This document shows positions 10,422 through 25,395 of a DNA stretch of 64,000 nt, in pieces. Every line of letters starts with the position of its first letter. Position 1 is the stretch's first letter. Origin of the DNA: Botryotinia globosa (taxonomy: Eukaryota > Ascomycota > Leotiomycetes > Helotiales > Sclerotiniaceae). The notes beneath the pieces are model-generated. The model made no database searches. It saw only the letters and a list, made by a program, of their open reading frames with translations, and was not told where the DNA came from. The DNA is taken from positions 1 to 64,000 of the forward strand of contig RCSZ01000015.1 in the NCBI GenBank assembly GCA_014898425.1, given 5' to 3'. A program made the position numbers and the translations under genes.

Positions 10422-12790
10422 ATCCAAACTAGTCCTAACATTTTATCATTGTAATCACGTCGTAACTCATTTTTTACTTTTTAATAGAAAGATCAGAAGA
10501 CCTATACATAGCTACTATAATTATTAAACCCAGTTGTATAGTCAGTACTAGAGCCTCTATTACTCATATAATTTAAATGACTTCTTCTTTTTCTTTTTAA
10601 AATAAAGCTTTAATGAATTAATATAAATAATTACTTACAGAGATAACTCATTCCATTTTTAAAATCTTACTCAAGATAAACATTAGTTTATTATAGAGTA
10701 TTAATAAGATTATTAATTTCTAAACGAATTCAACTCGTCAATTATAAGAGTTCTGAAAGCATCTCACTATATATTTAAGCGAGCTTTTCCTAGCCATCTT
10801 TTTTTCGATATCTTATTATAAATATTCAATTAAAACCCAAAAATCATTAGTTTTTTATTTCAATTTCAAAATGTCAATTCAATTCAATAATAGAAATGAT
10901 TCTTATAACTTTCATCAAAATTGAAATACTTCTCATCAAGTTAAAGTATTTCAGATATATAATAATAGAAAATTCTAGAATTGAATTTAATTTTTTTGAA
11001 TATACTCCGAAACACAATACAAAGCATTATTAAATCTAAATCTTATAAGATTTTATATAAAGGAAAAGATATATTAATTCTTTATACTCTCTATTAAAAA
11101 GATTCGATAAATTATAAAGACTATAAAAAGATTGGGATAAAAAAAGAATGACTTTCAAATAAATCAAAAACACATTAGAAATGAAAACTCGCATCGATTT
11201 ATTTCGACTTATTTTAATTATTAGATCTTATTTATTTAATAAATAATACTTAATAAGTTCAAATGATAGATTTACAAAACGTTTAAGATTGTAAAATAAT
11301 TATTAGAATTCTTAATAATCCAAATAAATTAAAATGACAAATGCTTAATAAATACTTTTAAGATTATTATATATTAGTTGTAAAGCAGTGGCTTTTTGAA
11401 GCTTTACGAATAATTTTTTAATAAATATTTATTATTATCTACCCCTGTTATTTTTCAATATTACCTAATATTAATTCATATATATTAGTCTGAATGTCCT
11501 GATCATTTTAATATTATTAGAGATTTCATTAAATAAATAAAAAATCGATTCGAACACATCCTTAATTACTAAAACTATCTACCCTTTAACCTCGACAAAA
11601 CCTTCTATTGAAATATGAATCTTAAAAAAATATTACCTAATCAGTTTCTACTATAATTAAGACAAAACGATAGTGAGTATTGAAATCGCAAACATAGAGG
11701 TTAAACTTTGATCTAGTGTTTCAATTGAATAATACTAGAAATACCTAAATCGTACTAGGAATTGTCTTCATTTTCATTACTTATTAGTAGTATAGAGAAG
11801 CTTCATAAGTAGTTTAATTATGATCTACATCGATTATCTAAATTGGAGACATTTGAACTTAACTATCGTTCTAACGTGAATGTGAGGTTAGTCGATTAAG
11901 ATTCAATCTGAGACAAGTAGTCTGGGGAAACAACATTTCAAATTTTGTTTTCCTTGCAGTCGGAGAATTGATACCCATCATATTTGCACTGATTGTCTAT
12001 GATCAGGGAATTTCGAGTCTAGATCACAACTCTATTACATCCTCTTGTCATTGTACTGATTGAGATTCTCAATGAAGAAACTTATCTACCAAATAATTCC
12101 TACAAACCCCCATCAAGACTGTATCATTATAAAATGTACTATATCTGGCTGATACTAATCTTAAGGTTACTATATATATATTGATCATTGATCCATAAAG
12201 AAGTACTCGGGAAGTACTAAAGCATAGGTAGGTAGTTCTAAGAAGGAGGTGAACTCTCTAATTTCAGTCTCACCGCCTTCAATTCACCATCAATCAAATC
12301 ATTCTGCGCATACAAATCAACATTCAATTCGAACGCAGTGAGACAAGATTGGTAGTATATACCTCCGTAAATGATGCATAATTCATGATAATCATAGATT
12401 CCAGCATTATGGTATTCTCTTGATGGAGGTATTCTTCAATAAAATTTGAAACACGGTACACTAAAGCTGATTTTTATTTCGTCTATTTCCGCCTTGTGTA
12501 TAGTCGTTGGACGATCGCCACCCGTGTCTCAAAATGTCAGAAAGCTTATACTGAAATTATCTGTGTATGATCTACACCTGATTATCCTCACCTCAATTAA
12601 GAAAACACCAGTGCCGAAACGAAATCGAACAAAGTGACGCTCAGTCATGATTACCTTCAAGTTGATGTGTACAAGAAGGTGCTCACATTCCTTATTTTTT
12701 CAATCATTCAAGTCGTTTATACATACCATCAAGCTTTTTTTACAAACAATATAACAGTACAAGCCTACCAGCCAGCAAAACATCACCACC
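10422..12790. other. AT-rich gene-free interval
   Basis: From 10422 to about 11900 the sequence is strongly AT-rich with stop codons in every frame and looks like a RIP-mutated relic of unknown origin. From about 11900 to 12790 composition returns to normal. The last few hundred bases should carry the promoter of the small secreted-protein gene. No coding frame is supported. Confidence 0.55.
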
Positions 12791-13245
12791 ATGAAGCTCA
12801 TCTTTGCAACTACACTATTCTTGGCTTCGGTCATGGCCATGCCCAGTCAACTTGCAGCCGCGCCTGATGCTACTACTGAGATAGGATGTATGTTTGATGT
12901 AATCTCACCCCTTTTCCGATATTCCAGCTGATACTGTTGCAGATGTTCAAGAAGCTCAAAGCGGGCCTCAAAATGACGTGAGCAAGAGAGACCTCGTGAA
13001 AGAGAGTAGAGAGGCAGCGAGTGAATTCTGTTCAGGATATCTTGGTAAGCCTCAGAATCACACGGCTTCTTTCACAGCTTTTATTTGCATATTATGATGA
13101 ACGAGACTAATCATGGGGGGTTTGAACAGGATATTGCTCAGATACCGTCAAGTGCTGCGATGGCCGTATCTGCACACGTTGCGTAGGGGATACTGCCCCG
13201 ATAAACGTTTGCCATCCTGCTCAATGCGAAGCCTTTAAAGCCTAA
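12791..13245 (+). CDS. Small secreted cysteine-rich protein
   Basis: Three exons, 12791-12887, 12943-13044 and 13130-13245, joined by GT-AG introns of 55 and 85 bp, give 104 residues. Residues 1 to about 24 form a typical signal peptide (MKLIFATTLFLASVMAMPSQ, then AAA before Pro). A Lys-Arg pair near residue 47 (VSKRDL) is a possible Kex2 site. All eight cysteines lie in the C-terminal half after it, spaced C-x5-C-x5-CC-x4-C-x2-C-x9-C-x4-C, an even number suited to four disulfides. The spacing does not match hydrophobins or CFEM domains. Such proteins in plant-associated fungi are often effectors or antimicrobial-like peptides, but nothing here proves a role. Introns were placed by splice consensus and frame. 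Both introns interrupt the frame, so simple ORF scanning misses the gene. AT-rich relic DNA lies upstream. Confidence 0.8.
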
Positions 13246-14250
13246 ATGGCTACTTTAGAGCCACAACGGTTGCTTTGATACTTATTTGGGTGTTCGGAGT
13301 TTTATTTGCTGGCAAAAGATGTTTGATTTGCATGTGTTTAGTATGCAAGTGGTAGGCGGTGGTTGGGGAAGCAATACTGGACTTTTCCAGTTGTAATCTT
13401 CTATAATCTAAGGGACTTGTCTTGTATTATGGAACTATTTAATCATGTACTTTGTCACTGTTTAATTCAACATTTTATCATTGCATCCTCCGTTTATTTC
13501 TTGCAAAGTGCATAAATGTAATGTCGCTTATTGCGATATATGATAGAATCCAATAGTCCCATTGCCTGGTAAATCTCGTCTTAGAACAAAAAAATGGGGG
13601 GTTGATTGTACATGTCCCATTGGTCAATCGATCATGGAACTGTATGTCTCATACGAATATTGACACGAATTAATACAGCTTAATTCCGGTAAGCCCCATG
13701 ATTAATAGATCCAGAAGGCAGAATCTGTTGGTTTGATCCACAGGGAACCATGCCATTCGAATCCAATCCTTATACCGCGAATGCAGGTCCATTCAGTCGC
13801 TTGCTATCGCGACGAAACTACTGCATTGCTACTCTTCGATGCGACTTGATGTTTCTCCAAATTCTAGAACATACCAGCATACGGGTAGGTGTAGTGGAGT
13901 GAGTTGTAAATGAATTCTATTGCACATACAAGATAGGATAGTTTTCTCTCTTGGAAAGTGTTGAAATAGGATAGTTTCCCTTCAATGATGATCGGAAAAT
14001 AACTGCTATGTGGTACATGATGATCAAAAATGACAGAATACACGCCCACCTTGAGCATTTGACAACTCACCTTCATTTTCAGTCATTAATCATACTATCT
14101 CAGTGACGTTGTTTCATTCCTCAAAAACTAGTTAAATAGTGAAAACCCTAACCGGCCACCGTTACCAAAGGAATGTGCGGAAATCTCAGATAAAGGCACT
14201 ATCTGAAGTCCCGCATCAAGAAAACTGGTTCGACTGACAATGAGCCGCAA
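13246..14250. other. Intergenic, 3' ends of two converging genes
   Basis: About 1 kb between the secreted-protein gene (+) and the peptide transporter gene (-), which converge. It should contain both 3' UTRs. Short frames here show no recognisable protein. Confidence 0.5.
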
Positions 14251-16275
14251 TCAAACCTTTTCGTTTGGTCTAACTTCTTGAATGGCATCACCAGTCCTAA
14301 TTGACTCCCTACGCTCCACCGTCGGTTCCTCGCCCAAAGTATCACCGACGCCACCTCTAACATACTCATCATCATCAAGGTGCCTATACAAAAAGTAGAA
14401 CCAGATCGCCATCAAAGTTCCCAATACCGCTGGTGCAACATAAGGCCAAATCAAATACGGATCCACTAAACTCGGAGTACAAGCTTGTGCAATTGCAGCA
14501 GAGAGAGCTGTAGCAAACAAGTACATCGAAGTGACAAGACCTTTCATATTTGCAGGAGCTCTTGAATACGCGAGTTCAAGGGCAGTGACATTGCAAAAAC
14601 ATTCCGATATACCTCCAATCATCCATTGAGGAAGTTGCCACCAGATACTAAGTGGAGCAACACCGGTTCCTATTTCGCAACCAGTGGCATAATATCCACA
14701 TGGAGACGTTTCGTAGATTCTCCATTGAGTGATCGCGCCAATGGCAGATGAAACCGCGGCAATAAGAAAGCCAAATGTTATTCTCTTGATGGGACCGAAA
14801 TGAATCTTATGGCGACGGAGAAGTGGATAAACTCCGTAAGAAAGAATAGGAATGGTAACGATAACAGTAAGAGCATTGAAATTGTTGAGAATATCATTGG
14901 GTGCATCGTTAGTCACCATTGCTGAGCCTTGGGATGTCGTAATGTTTCCTATACCTCCATCATTCAAGATGTAGATTGGGAAGAACAAGAAAATAGTGCA
15001 GGCTTCCAAAGATCGTTTAACATCCTCGACAAAATTGTCATCCCAGTCTACTGGCTTACCATTATGTTCACCAGTGATACCTTCTGCAGCGAGAACGGAA
15101 GGTTTTGCAGCATCGAGATAACCCTTGCGACCAAATTTCTTCAGACCATTTCTTCTCAGGGAGGTACCGATAACTCTGAAAAACTTTCCGAGATCGCTTC
15201 CTTGCGGTGGATATTTGACTAGTCGTTTATTGATTGCCCATAGCAGTATCGGAAGTAAGAGGTAAAGAACCATTGGTAATCCATAAGCCAGCCAGAACCC
15301 AACTCTCTTTTCAGAATATGTCGTAGCAAGACCAAAAAATGCGCCAACATTGACCATACCATAGAAGGCTAGAGCGAGTCTCTGAGCAGTAACTTCAGGG
15401 TCAAGAATAACACGTTCTCCACCGGGGAGAGTCTTGACTATGAGTCCCTTTTGTGTGTCCTGGTCGAGAAGCATGGGAGAAACGTTACTCTTGAATAGAC
15501 CTGAAGTTTCACTCAGCATTATACTTTTAGATGTATCTCATAAGACATACCAGCTCCCAAAGCCAAGATCAAAATTCCAATAACAAATGGTGCCATGCCA
15601 TGACCAGCTTGTAATACACTAGGTAAGGCTCCAAGAACCAAAACAAGATGCGCAACTCCGAAGACGAAAACTCCGATACAGATAGTTTTGAAACGTCCTA
15701 ATTTTGTGTCTGCCAGCCATCCTCTGTAGGTCTAAGTAAGCAAGAGATAACCAAAGACGAAGAAATGCTGAACGAACCCAAAGACAGGTACTGTATATGC
15801 TAAAAATTTGAATAAGAGACCAAGGGCAGATGAAACAGTAAGGCCTTTACCCAAAGCGCCTGGTGTAAGCTGAGTACCTTTGGGGGTTGCGCCAGCCCCA
15901 TTTCCTCCTTTGCTATTATTTCCATCAGCAGTGGACGAAAGATTAAAAAAATCCTCGTGGAGATATGGAGACATACGGGAGTGGGAATTGAACAAAATTC
16001 GAGAAGACAAATTGGCAACCATAATAGCTTGCGCGCTCTGCAAATTCGATGAGACAGATCATATAAGCAGTCCATGGAATTGAACCAGAAATTCTGCGGA
16101 GTGTAGTTCTCTCTTCTTCAGTGGGACGTGATAGTCCATCCTCATCGAGGGAAGGTTCATGGTCGAACGCATGAATTTCACTTGAGATTTTGGAGTCAAG
16201 GTTATCTGGCGCATTTGCCAACAGACCGGTCTGATATACTGGGGCACTGGTGAGTGCATCAGTAGTAGTAGCCAT
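14251..16275 (-). CDS. PTR2-type proton-coupled oligopeptide transporter
   Basis: Four exons on the minus strand: 15977-16275, 15778-15912, 15551-15723 and 14251-15500. Introns are 64, 54 and 50 bp with GT-AG ends. The joined frame is 618 residues, normal for fungal di/tripeptide transporters of the POT/PTR (MFS) family, which import small peptides with protons at the plasma membrane. Visible family features are EFAERASYYG in the first membrane helix region, the GGNGAGATPKGTQLTPGALG loop, GGWLADTKLGRFKTI after helix 2, FYGMVNVGAFFG, and ELAYSRAPANMKGLVTSMY near the C-terminal bundle. The N-terminus (about 80 residues) is hydrophilic and cytosolic. I chose the ATG at 16275 rather than an upstream in-frame ATG because homologous proteins begin near it. 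No neighbouring gene suggests a dedicated pathway. Confidence 0.93.
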
Positions 16276-17900
16276 GGAAGCTAACAGATTTTGTGTTAGT
16301 ATATGGCGCCTCATCAATGGATTTGACGTAATGAGGAATAAGTACTCATGTTTTATGCCTTAGGTAAAGTGTTTCGCAGTACAATTCGGGCTGGGTGTCA
16401 AAATGAGGTTCATGAAAGCCAACATGCAGTAGGATCAAAGTAAAGTACCATCAACAAGTGACTCTTGAGTTCATACAACCGAGGGTAGAGTTCGCAGTGA
16501 AAAAGCTTGAATGAATCACAAGTATGATAACAATGAATAACAATGGGATGATGTTGAGGGGAAACAGGAGAATATATGAGGGGTGGCACGACATGGTGTC
16601 AAAATTCACTACCCATTTTCATGTAACCCAGTGCAACACTTGGCATGATAAAACATTTATTCCCATTCCTTGGTATTTGAAGTCGTATTCACATGCAGCA
16701 TCCAAAAAGGTTACATTTCCTGCTTCTTGGGTCCCGATGATAGCCTACCCATCATGATTTTTGATAGAGTCTCGACATCCTACCCTTCATAATGCGATAT
16801 ACGACAACCTCAGTTCAGAGCCCCAAGAGTTTTCTCGGGCCTGTACCTGAATTTGGAAAATTAACATACTCTCGAGATGCATGCCGTGCCTCATGATCAC
16901 TGGGAGTATCCGCCCTTCTTGATGAGGAAGGTGGTTAAGAGATGAGAGGCGGTTCTCGAAGTTTTTGTAGTCTTGGATCTTTGCGCCGATTTCTTGTTGC
17001 AATTCAAAGTGATCAAATCAGAACTATTTGTGGTACAATATTTCACACTTGTGATTGGTACAGCACATTGATGGCTGCGCTCCAAGGCTCCCAAGTCCTG
17101 CCAAGGACGAGCAGACGAATCACAATTCATCGTCCTATCAATATCGCATTTGATGCCACTAGGAGCTCAGTGATAGTACACGCTTGTTAATGTCGAGATT
17201 GTTGCGGCCAATTCTTGGTAGGATTGATGGGCCAAGTGAAGACGGTCCAAATCTTTCGCATCCCCTCAAAAATTCACGATAGAGCAACATGAGCAATAAG
17301 CAAGCAATCAATGCCGAAGGAAGGCTTTATATTCTTGGCCATTTCGTTTCCGCGATCACAGAGATTGAAACAAGCATCCTCGTGCCTATTCTGGCGTTGT
17401 CATCTTTCTTGCGAGGACCTTCCTTTAAAGAACGATTCCGGAATTCTGGTCGTGAGAGTCAAGACCAGCTCATCTGTCCACGAACTCACAATTGATAGTT
17501 TTCGAGATACTAAATGGTGGGCTCGGCAAGGTTAAGGCTTTTCAATGCTTTAAAGGAACAGCACGATTCGTAATACTGCACATGTACAATGGCTTGTAAT
17601 GAAGAGAGGACCTGGCAATTGCAATTGATAAGACAGTGTGATGCACAAGTGGAAAGTAATACTAGTAAGACTTATTACATTGCGTGTAAAGTCTACATCA
17701 CGTACCGTACTCTATTTGGTAGATGCAGAAATCAATCTATTACGGTAACTTAGTCGCGCTAAAATAGAAATCTCCGTGTTTGTGGCAACGCGACGTGGAA
17801 TTTTTGACGACTCCTGAATTTATGCCCCTCCAGAGTAAACAACAACAAACAATTCATTAAGCAACCAACTCACTCGCCATTCCTTCAATTTTAGCACAAT
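16276..17900. other. Intergenic between divergent transporter and MCM6 genes
   Basis: About 1.6 kb of ordinary composition shared by two divergent promoters. Short frames on both strands lack conserved features. MCM6 starts are often preceded by MluI-type boxes (ACGCG) in fungi. One 'caacgcgacgtgg' lies at about 17786, some 115 bp before the MCM6 ATG, and could be such a site, but this is only suggestive. Confidence 0.45.
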
Positions 17901-20907
<3,007 letters not shown>

Positions 20908-21199
20908 CTTTCGACTCTGGGTTCAAGGAGCATGTCATACTACGTGATGATGCATATATGAAGGCGTTAGGAAGAATACCTCAAGGTGACGATAGTTTAT
21001 CAACAATTGAATTGTAACATTCGGAAAAGATTAGACGCGGTAATAATGTACCCGTTTTTGCAACAATGATTATCCATACTATTTTCTATTCGTCTCCTAG
21101 TGCCATGGCATGTGCAATTTTTGCCCTTTTCTAATCCATCAATACGCTATCCTGTGGTGATTCAATATACACTACAAGACCTATCATGCAACTATCCAC

Positions 21200-22561
21200 T
21201 CACCCATAAACCTCCCTTGCAACTTCAACCAATTTATTAGATACTTCCCCAGAAAAAATTGCGACTCCCAACTCCTGGCTAGTCACCCAACTCGCCCGAT
21301 CCATATTGCCACTCCCAAGAATCGTTATTTCATTGTCAATTATCGTCATTTTGAGATGAAGTTTGACTGGTTTGCTCTCCTTCCCCATGCTTTCGGATCC
21401 TCTCGCCAGTGTTCCATCAGTCATCGTATTCCGTTTATGGGAATCACTCATACGAACGAGAGCAGGATTGAAATACACAATTTCTAAAGCTCCTATTCTA
21501 GAATTGCCGGCTTCAATGTCATCAACCCTCCGTGATGAACGATATACAAGCTTACGATATCGACGTTTCATCTTCCATACCTCCCATTCAGTGATCGTGC
21601 CGGCTGTTACTAATTGCTCTAGGATCATCAGCTTTCGAGAGACCACAATTCGGACATCAACACCTTTATCTAATGCTTCAAATATTGAATTTATGACTGG
21701 AGTGTATGTAATATTTGGAGTGTAGATTGTTATTGATGTTTTGGCTGTTGAAATTTGTGATAGCAAGAATTTATTGAGTGGTGTTGAAGGCGTTTTTGCA
21801 TTTGGTCTAAAAATAACAGAGAATGGATTATACGCAGAGTGAGTATGTGGAAGAAGAAGTGTTTCGGTATTTTGTGGAAGGTTTGAGAAGTCGACGACAC
21901 TTAACAATGAAGAATCTGTATTCCATAGGTCGGCATGTATCGATGGACTACTCTCTGCTAGCTGAGTCGACGTCCACGACATTTCGGGAATTGTCATCTG
22001 ACCATCGCCGTTCCAGATCCTGCTCCAATAACTCCGCAAATCTTCTACCAATTCCCCACGTTCAAATCCAATACATCCTTCTCCCCATGGCTCCCAACTC
22101 ACATTACAACTTGGAAACCAAATGCGTCGAGTATCTTGTATGATATATTTCCCATGCAAAACATGACAGGGACGGGAAAATATCGACTTGACACGTAGAT
22201 TTAACCCCGGTATATCCGACTCAGATGGAAGTCCAAGTGAAGGATACTGAGATGATGGGTACAAATATCCGTCGGGGGAAGGGGTGTGAAATATCTTTTG
22301 CGATATTGAAAGAGATGAAAAACAAATGCGGATATGGATAGTTTTTTGATCTGAAACCGCCCGTTCCGATAGTCTCAGGAGGAGTTGACAAATATTGCGC
22401 TGGCTAGAGGAAGAAGCCCAAAAGCAGGTCACGAGAATGAGTTCGTGGTTTGTGGAAAGGAGTTGTGGGAGGAGAGATGACCATATTGAAGTACCGGTGC
22501 CAAGTAGGAAGGTGGTGGGATGTGTTGTGCTATGAACATAGCTAGGGAGCTGGGTTGTCAT
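21200..22561 (-). CDS. Phospholipase D-like protein with two HKD motifs
   Basis: Single exon of 453 residues from the ATG at 22561; the frame extends a few codons upstream but without ATG. Two PLD catalytic motifs are visible: HGKYIIQD at about residue 160 and HLKMTIIDNEITILGSGNMD near the C-terminus (about 405-425). Both keep His, Lys and Asp. A GTGTSIWSSLLP stretch lies near the N-terminus. The arrangement fits a fungal PLD-superfamily (phosphatidyltransferase or nuclease-like) protein. The first motif is less typical than the second, and the substrate, whether phospholipid or nucleic acid, cannot be assigned. It converges with MCM6, with 292 bp between stop codons. A MITE (22784-23313) lies about 220 bp upstream of the start and may occupy or border its promoter. 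Confidence 0.85.
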   Translation of the reverse strand: MTTQLPSYVHSTTHPTTFLLGTGTSIWSSLLPQLLSTNHELILVTCFWASSSSQRNICQLLLRLSERAVSDQKTIHIRICFSSLSISQKIFHTPSPDGYLYPSSQYPSLGLPSESDIPGLNLRVKSIFSRPCHVLHGKYIIQDTRRIWFPSCNVSWEPWGEGCIGFERGELVEDLRSYWSRIWNGDGQMTIPEMSWTSTQLAESSPSIHADLWNTDSSLLSVVDFSNLPQNTETLLLPHTHSAYNPFSVIFRPNAKTPSTPLNKFLLSQISTAKTSITIYTPNITYTPVINSIFEALDKGVDVRIVVSRKLMILEQLVTAGTITEWEVWKMKRRYRKLVYRSSRRVDDIEAGNSRIGALEIVYFNPALVRMSDSHKRNTMTDGTLARGSESMGKESKPVKLHLKMTIIDNEITILGSGNMDRASWVTSQELGVAIFSGEVSNKLVEVAREVYG

Positions 22562-22783
22562 GTGTCTGAGATGAATGAAAATCAATCGTAGGTAATGGCA
22601 AAGACTTGGAGGTGAGATGAGATTAGGAATTGAATGATGAAATATTGATAAAAATGAGTTTAGGAATTCGAGCTCGTTTGATTGTTGATGTTGAGAGGAT
22701 ATTTGGTATACATATGAGAGAGTGAGGTTATTATAAGGTTAATTAAGAGTAGGTAATAAGAGTGATGAACTACTTACCACCTT

Positions 22784-23313
22784 GTAAGAGTTCTAGCCCC
22801 TGCTCACCGCACCTCTGTGACAAATGTAACAAAATCCCTGCAAAAATAAGGTTTTCCCATACAAATTATTATATTCACTAAATGTTTTATTCAAATCTTT
22901 ATATTTTCTTTTTCAAAAAATTAAAAATAATAAATAATTAAAATTGAAATTGAAATATAAAAAATTATTCGAAATATTTTTTACTTTTTTTGTTGAATAG
23001 TTATATAATATTGAAATCGAATTTTTCCAAAAATTCTAATATATAATATTTTTCCTATATCAAATAAACGAATTTTCATTAAAATTTAGAATTTTCAATT
23101 TTAATCCTTCCAAATCCTATTTCAAAAATTAGAAAAAAATATTCTATTTATTTTTTTCATATAAAATTTAATTAATTAAATAATATTTTTCAAAAGAATT
23201 TCTAATTTTATTTTTTATTATAAAAAATAAACTAGAATATAAAAAATTGAATAATCCTATATTTTAATTGAAAAAGTATTATATATACTATAAGCAGAGG
23301 CGAGAACTCTTAC
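22784..23313 (-). mobile_element. MITE family GTAAGAGTTCT, copy B
   Basis: A 530-bp AT-rich element with ends GTAAGAGTTCTAGCCCCTGC and ...GCGAGAACTCTTAC. Its left end matches the inverted right end of copy A, including the internal 'aatccctgcaaaaat' segment, so it lies inverted relative to copy A. It has no coding capacity. Confidence 0.85.
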
Positions 23314-23817
23314 ATGTAATCTTAATTATCTTTTGGGAGGGCGGTGTCATTCATTTTACTCAGCTTCGCACCCCAAGCTTGACACACCACCAGCACCCAT
23401 GAATCTTATTGTCAATCAAATTCTGGAAAATTACAGCAGCCAAATCATTTATTCTAGATCTTCACATATCTCCATCAATCCATGTCGGAGTATATCTGCT
23501 TTTGCAAATAAAGGCCCAATGGGTTCTCATTTCGATGCAATGTGTCGTTCTGATATCCGCGCTACCTTCTTCTTTGAAGTTACCTACTCTCCTTCCTCGT
23601 TCATGATAGGAACTGTGAACATCTTCTTCAAAACCCGAATGTATTCAATTCAAATAGAAGATCGCACCAACAGCATTCCAACCAGAAAGGAACCAAAGTA
23701 TTGTTTACGTTAAATCGTACGAGAAATTAACCCTTCCAAATCCACACTGCTATTCCCTATCTTTGATTAAATACAACATATTAAATCTCTCGTATTGTTC
23801 GATATAGATTGATCGCA
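23314..23817. other. Intergenic, weak open frame only
   Basis: About 500 bp between the MITE and the 3' end of the RING gene. A 126-codon plus-strand frame (23333-23713) starts just inside the MITE boundary but shows no motif, signal peptide or splice context. I do not call it a gene. Confidence 0.45.
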
Positions 23818-25395
23818 TTAGTTATTGGATTCAAACAAAGACTTATGATATAGAGCAGAGTCCCATCTATCTTTAGCGTCATCCCGCGCAACTATGCTTT
23901 GTCTCCAGAGGTGTTCAGATTGACTCAACTTTTCCTCTGCTTCGCCTTCCTCCTCCCTCCGAAAGCGATGACTCGACGTGTCGTCAAAGGGAAGAATATT
24001 GAAGTAAACACTTTCCAATGCCTGTCCTATTGACTGTTTCCTTTGCTGAGTATAATATAGACTTCGCGCACCTACCCACTCTTTCTTTCGATATAACCTA
24101 TGATTGAGCTCTTGGATGGGATCAGAAGGTAACTTATTGTATTCCTCAAGACTTTTTATATGATCGAACTCGTAATCCATGACCTCCAACCTTTTCACGT
24201 AGAGCATCTGTTCATAGCGCTTGTATGATTCCCTTATTGATTCGCTTCCCTTACCTACTCCAGCAGCCATGCGACTATTGTGTGCGTCCCACTCAGGCTC
24301 ACTTATATTCGACGCCCCTTCTTTCATTTCGTACTCAATTCTTTCCGCTTCGAATCTGGCATTCGAAAGATCTTGTTGATTACGCAACACCCTCTCGTAG
24401 AACTCTGCAGTTCTTGCTTGAGTTTGATTGAAAATCGCCTCTAATCCACTTATTTCATTGTCTGCAGGAGGAGGTTGCGCAAGAAACTCTTCCTGCACTC
24501 GTGGGCGTTGAAAAGGAGCGATCGCTTGTAACCATTCAGGCCACGGGCCATCATTCTCTACTGATATATCAGGCACTGGACCACGGCATTCATCTCTGCA
24601 GATGGCGCATCCCTTGAACTCGACCATCATCGCAAGACAAGCTTCGTGGTACGTGTGGTTACACTTCAAATTTAGACACGGCCCGCTGTTCAGCGATTCC
24701 AGGCATATCATGCATCTATCATTTGAAGGATTAACGCAAATTTCTGCAATGAGTGGGGCGTCCGCACCCATTGCTTGTCTCCATTTTCCTTCCTCTTTCT
24801 TCTCCTTGTAGATATTCTCTGCAGATTTAAATGCAAGATCTCGAAGTACAGCCTGCCTTAACTGCAATATTATAATTCTATGCTCTCGGGGTATTTCCTG
24901 TGCACGACCAGCTCTAACAGCGAGCCAAATATGAGGTAAAAGTTGTTGGAAAACGAGGAGGTAAAGATGATTATAAACGTCGAGGTTGAGTCGCTTGTTG
25001 GAACAAAAGATATCAAGTTTGTCTCTGATATCTGGCTTGAAGTTTGTGTGTACAAAGGTATGCGCTCGATTCAACGCAGCATTAGCTTTCTCCGGTAAGT
25101 TGGAGTCTTCGAAATGAAATCTATCAAACTCATACTCTGTGCCGAATTTTTTAATTGTAACTTTATTGGGAAGGAATGCCGTGGGATCTTCCACCATGTA
25201 ACATTCAGGGCAGAAGTCGGCGAGAGAAAACCCCTGAGTGAGTATCCTTTCGCAAATTCCAAGAGGCTGGCATGATTGTATAATCCAGGAGTATGGCGTT
25301 TGATCACAGAAAGTGTAATGGCACACCGTTCGTAAGCACATATTGCAATAAAGGATAAAATCCCGTAAATGCTTGAAGTGGAAGTCGGTTTTCAA
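23818..25395 (-). CDS. RING-finger protein, 5' end unresolved
   Basis: The frame covers at least 525 codons ending at 23818. Its first codon is TTG after an upstream in-frame stop, so at least one 5' exon must be spliced on; an acceptor ending near 25396-25398 is plausible, but the upstream exon is not clear. An N-terminal Cys-rich cluster (CNMC, CHYTFC, CPEC, about residues 18-65) looks like a degenerate zinc-binding region. A C3HC4/RING-H2 finger follows at about 230-275 (CMICLES, CNHTYHEAC, CAICRDEC), the hallmark of E3 ubiquitin ligases. The remaining C-terminal 250 residues are charged and helix-prone. The family and substrate are unknown; it resembles lineage-specific RING proteins of Leotiomycetes. 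Treat the 5' end as open. Confidence 0.78.
   Translation of the reverse strand: MKTDFHFKHLRDFILYCNMCLRTVCHYTFCDQTPYSWIIQSCQPLGICERILTQGFSLADFCPECYMVEDPTAFLPNKVTIKKFGTEYEFDRFHFEDSNLPEKANAALNRAHTFVHTNFKPDIRDKLDIFCSNKRLNLDVYNHLYLLVFQQLLPHIWLAVRAGRAQEIPREHRIIILQLRQAVLRDLAFKSAENIYKEKKEEGKWRQAMGADAPLIAEICVNPSNDRCMICLESLNSGPCLNLKCNHTYHEACLAMMVEFKGCAICRDECRGPVPDISVENDGPWPEWLQAIAPFQRPRVQEEFLAQPPPADNEISGLEAIFNQTQARTAEFYERVLRNQQDLSNARFEAERIEYEMKEGASNISEPEWDAHNSRMAAGVGKGSESIRESYKRYEQMLYVKRLEVMDYEFDHIKSLEEYNKLPSDPIQELNHRLYRKKEWVGARSLYYTQQRKQSIGQALESVYFNILPFDDTSSHRFRREEEGEAEEKLSQSEHLWRQSIVARDDAKDRWDSALYHKSLFESNN

Noticed and set aside
12634..12867. 77-codon frame containing a run of histidines
   Set aside because: Out-of-frame shadow over the first exon of the secreted cysteine-rich protein, whose frame has a signal peptide and proper introns.
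23333..23713. 126-codon plus-strand frame next to a MITE
   Set aside because: No motif, no signal peptide, starts at the element border, and no sign of splicing or family resemblance.
25393..25395. Start of the RING protein at this position
   Set aside because: The codon is TTG and an in-frame stop lies just upstream, so this is an exon border region, not a start.
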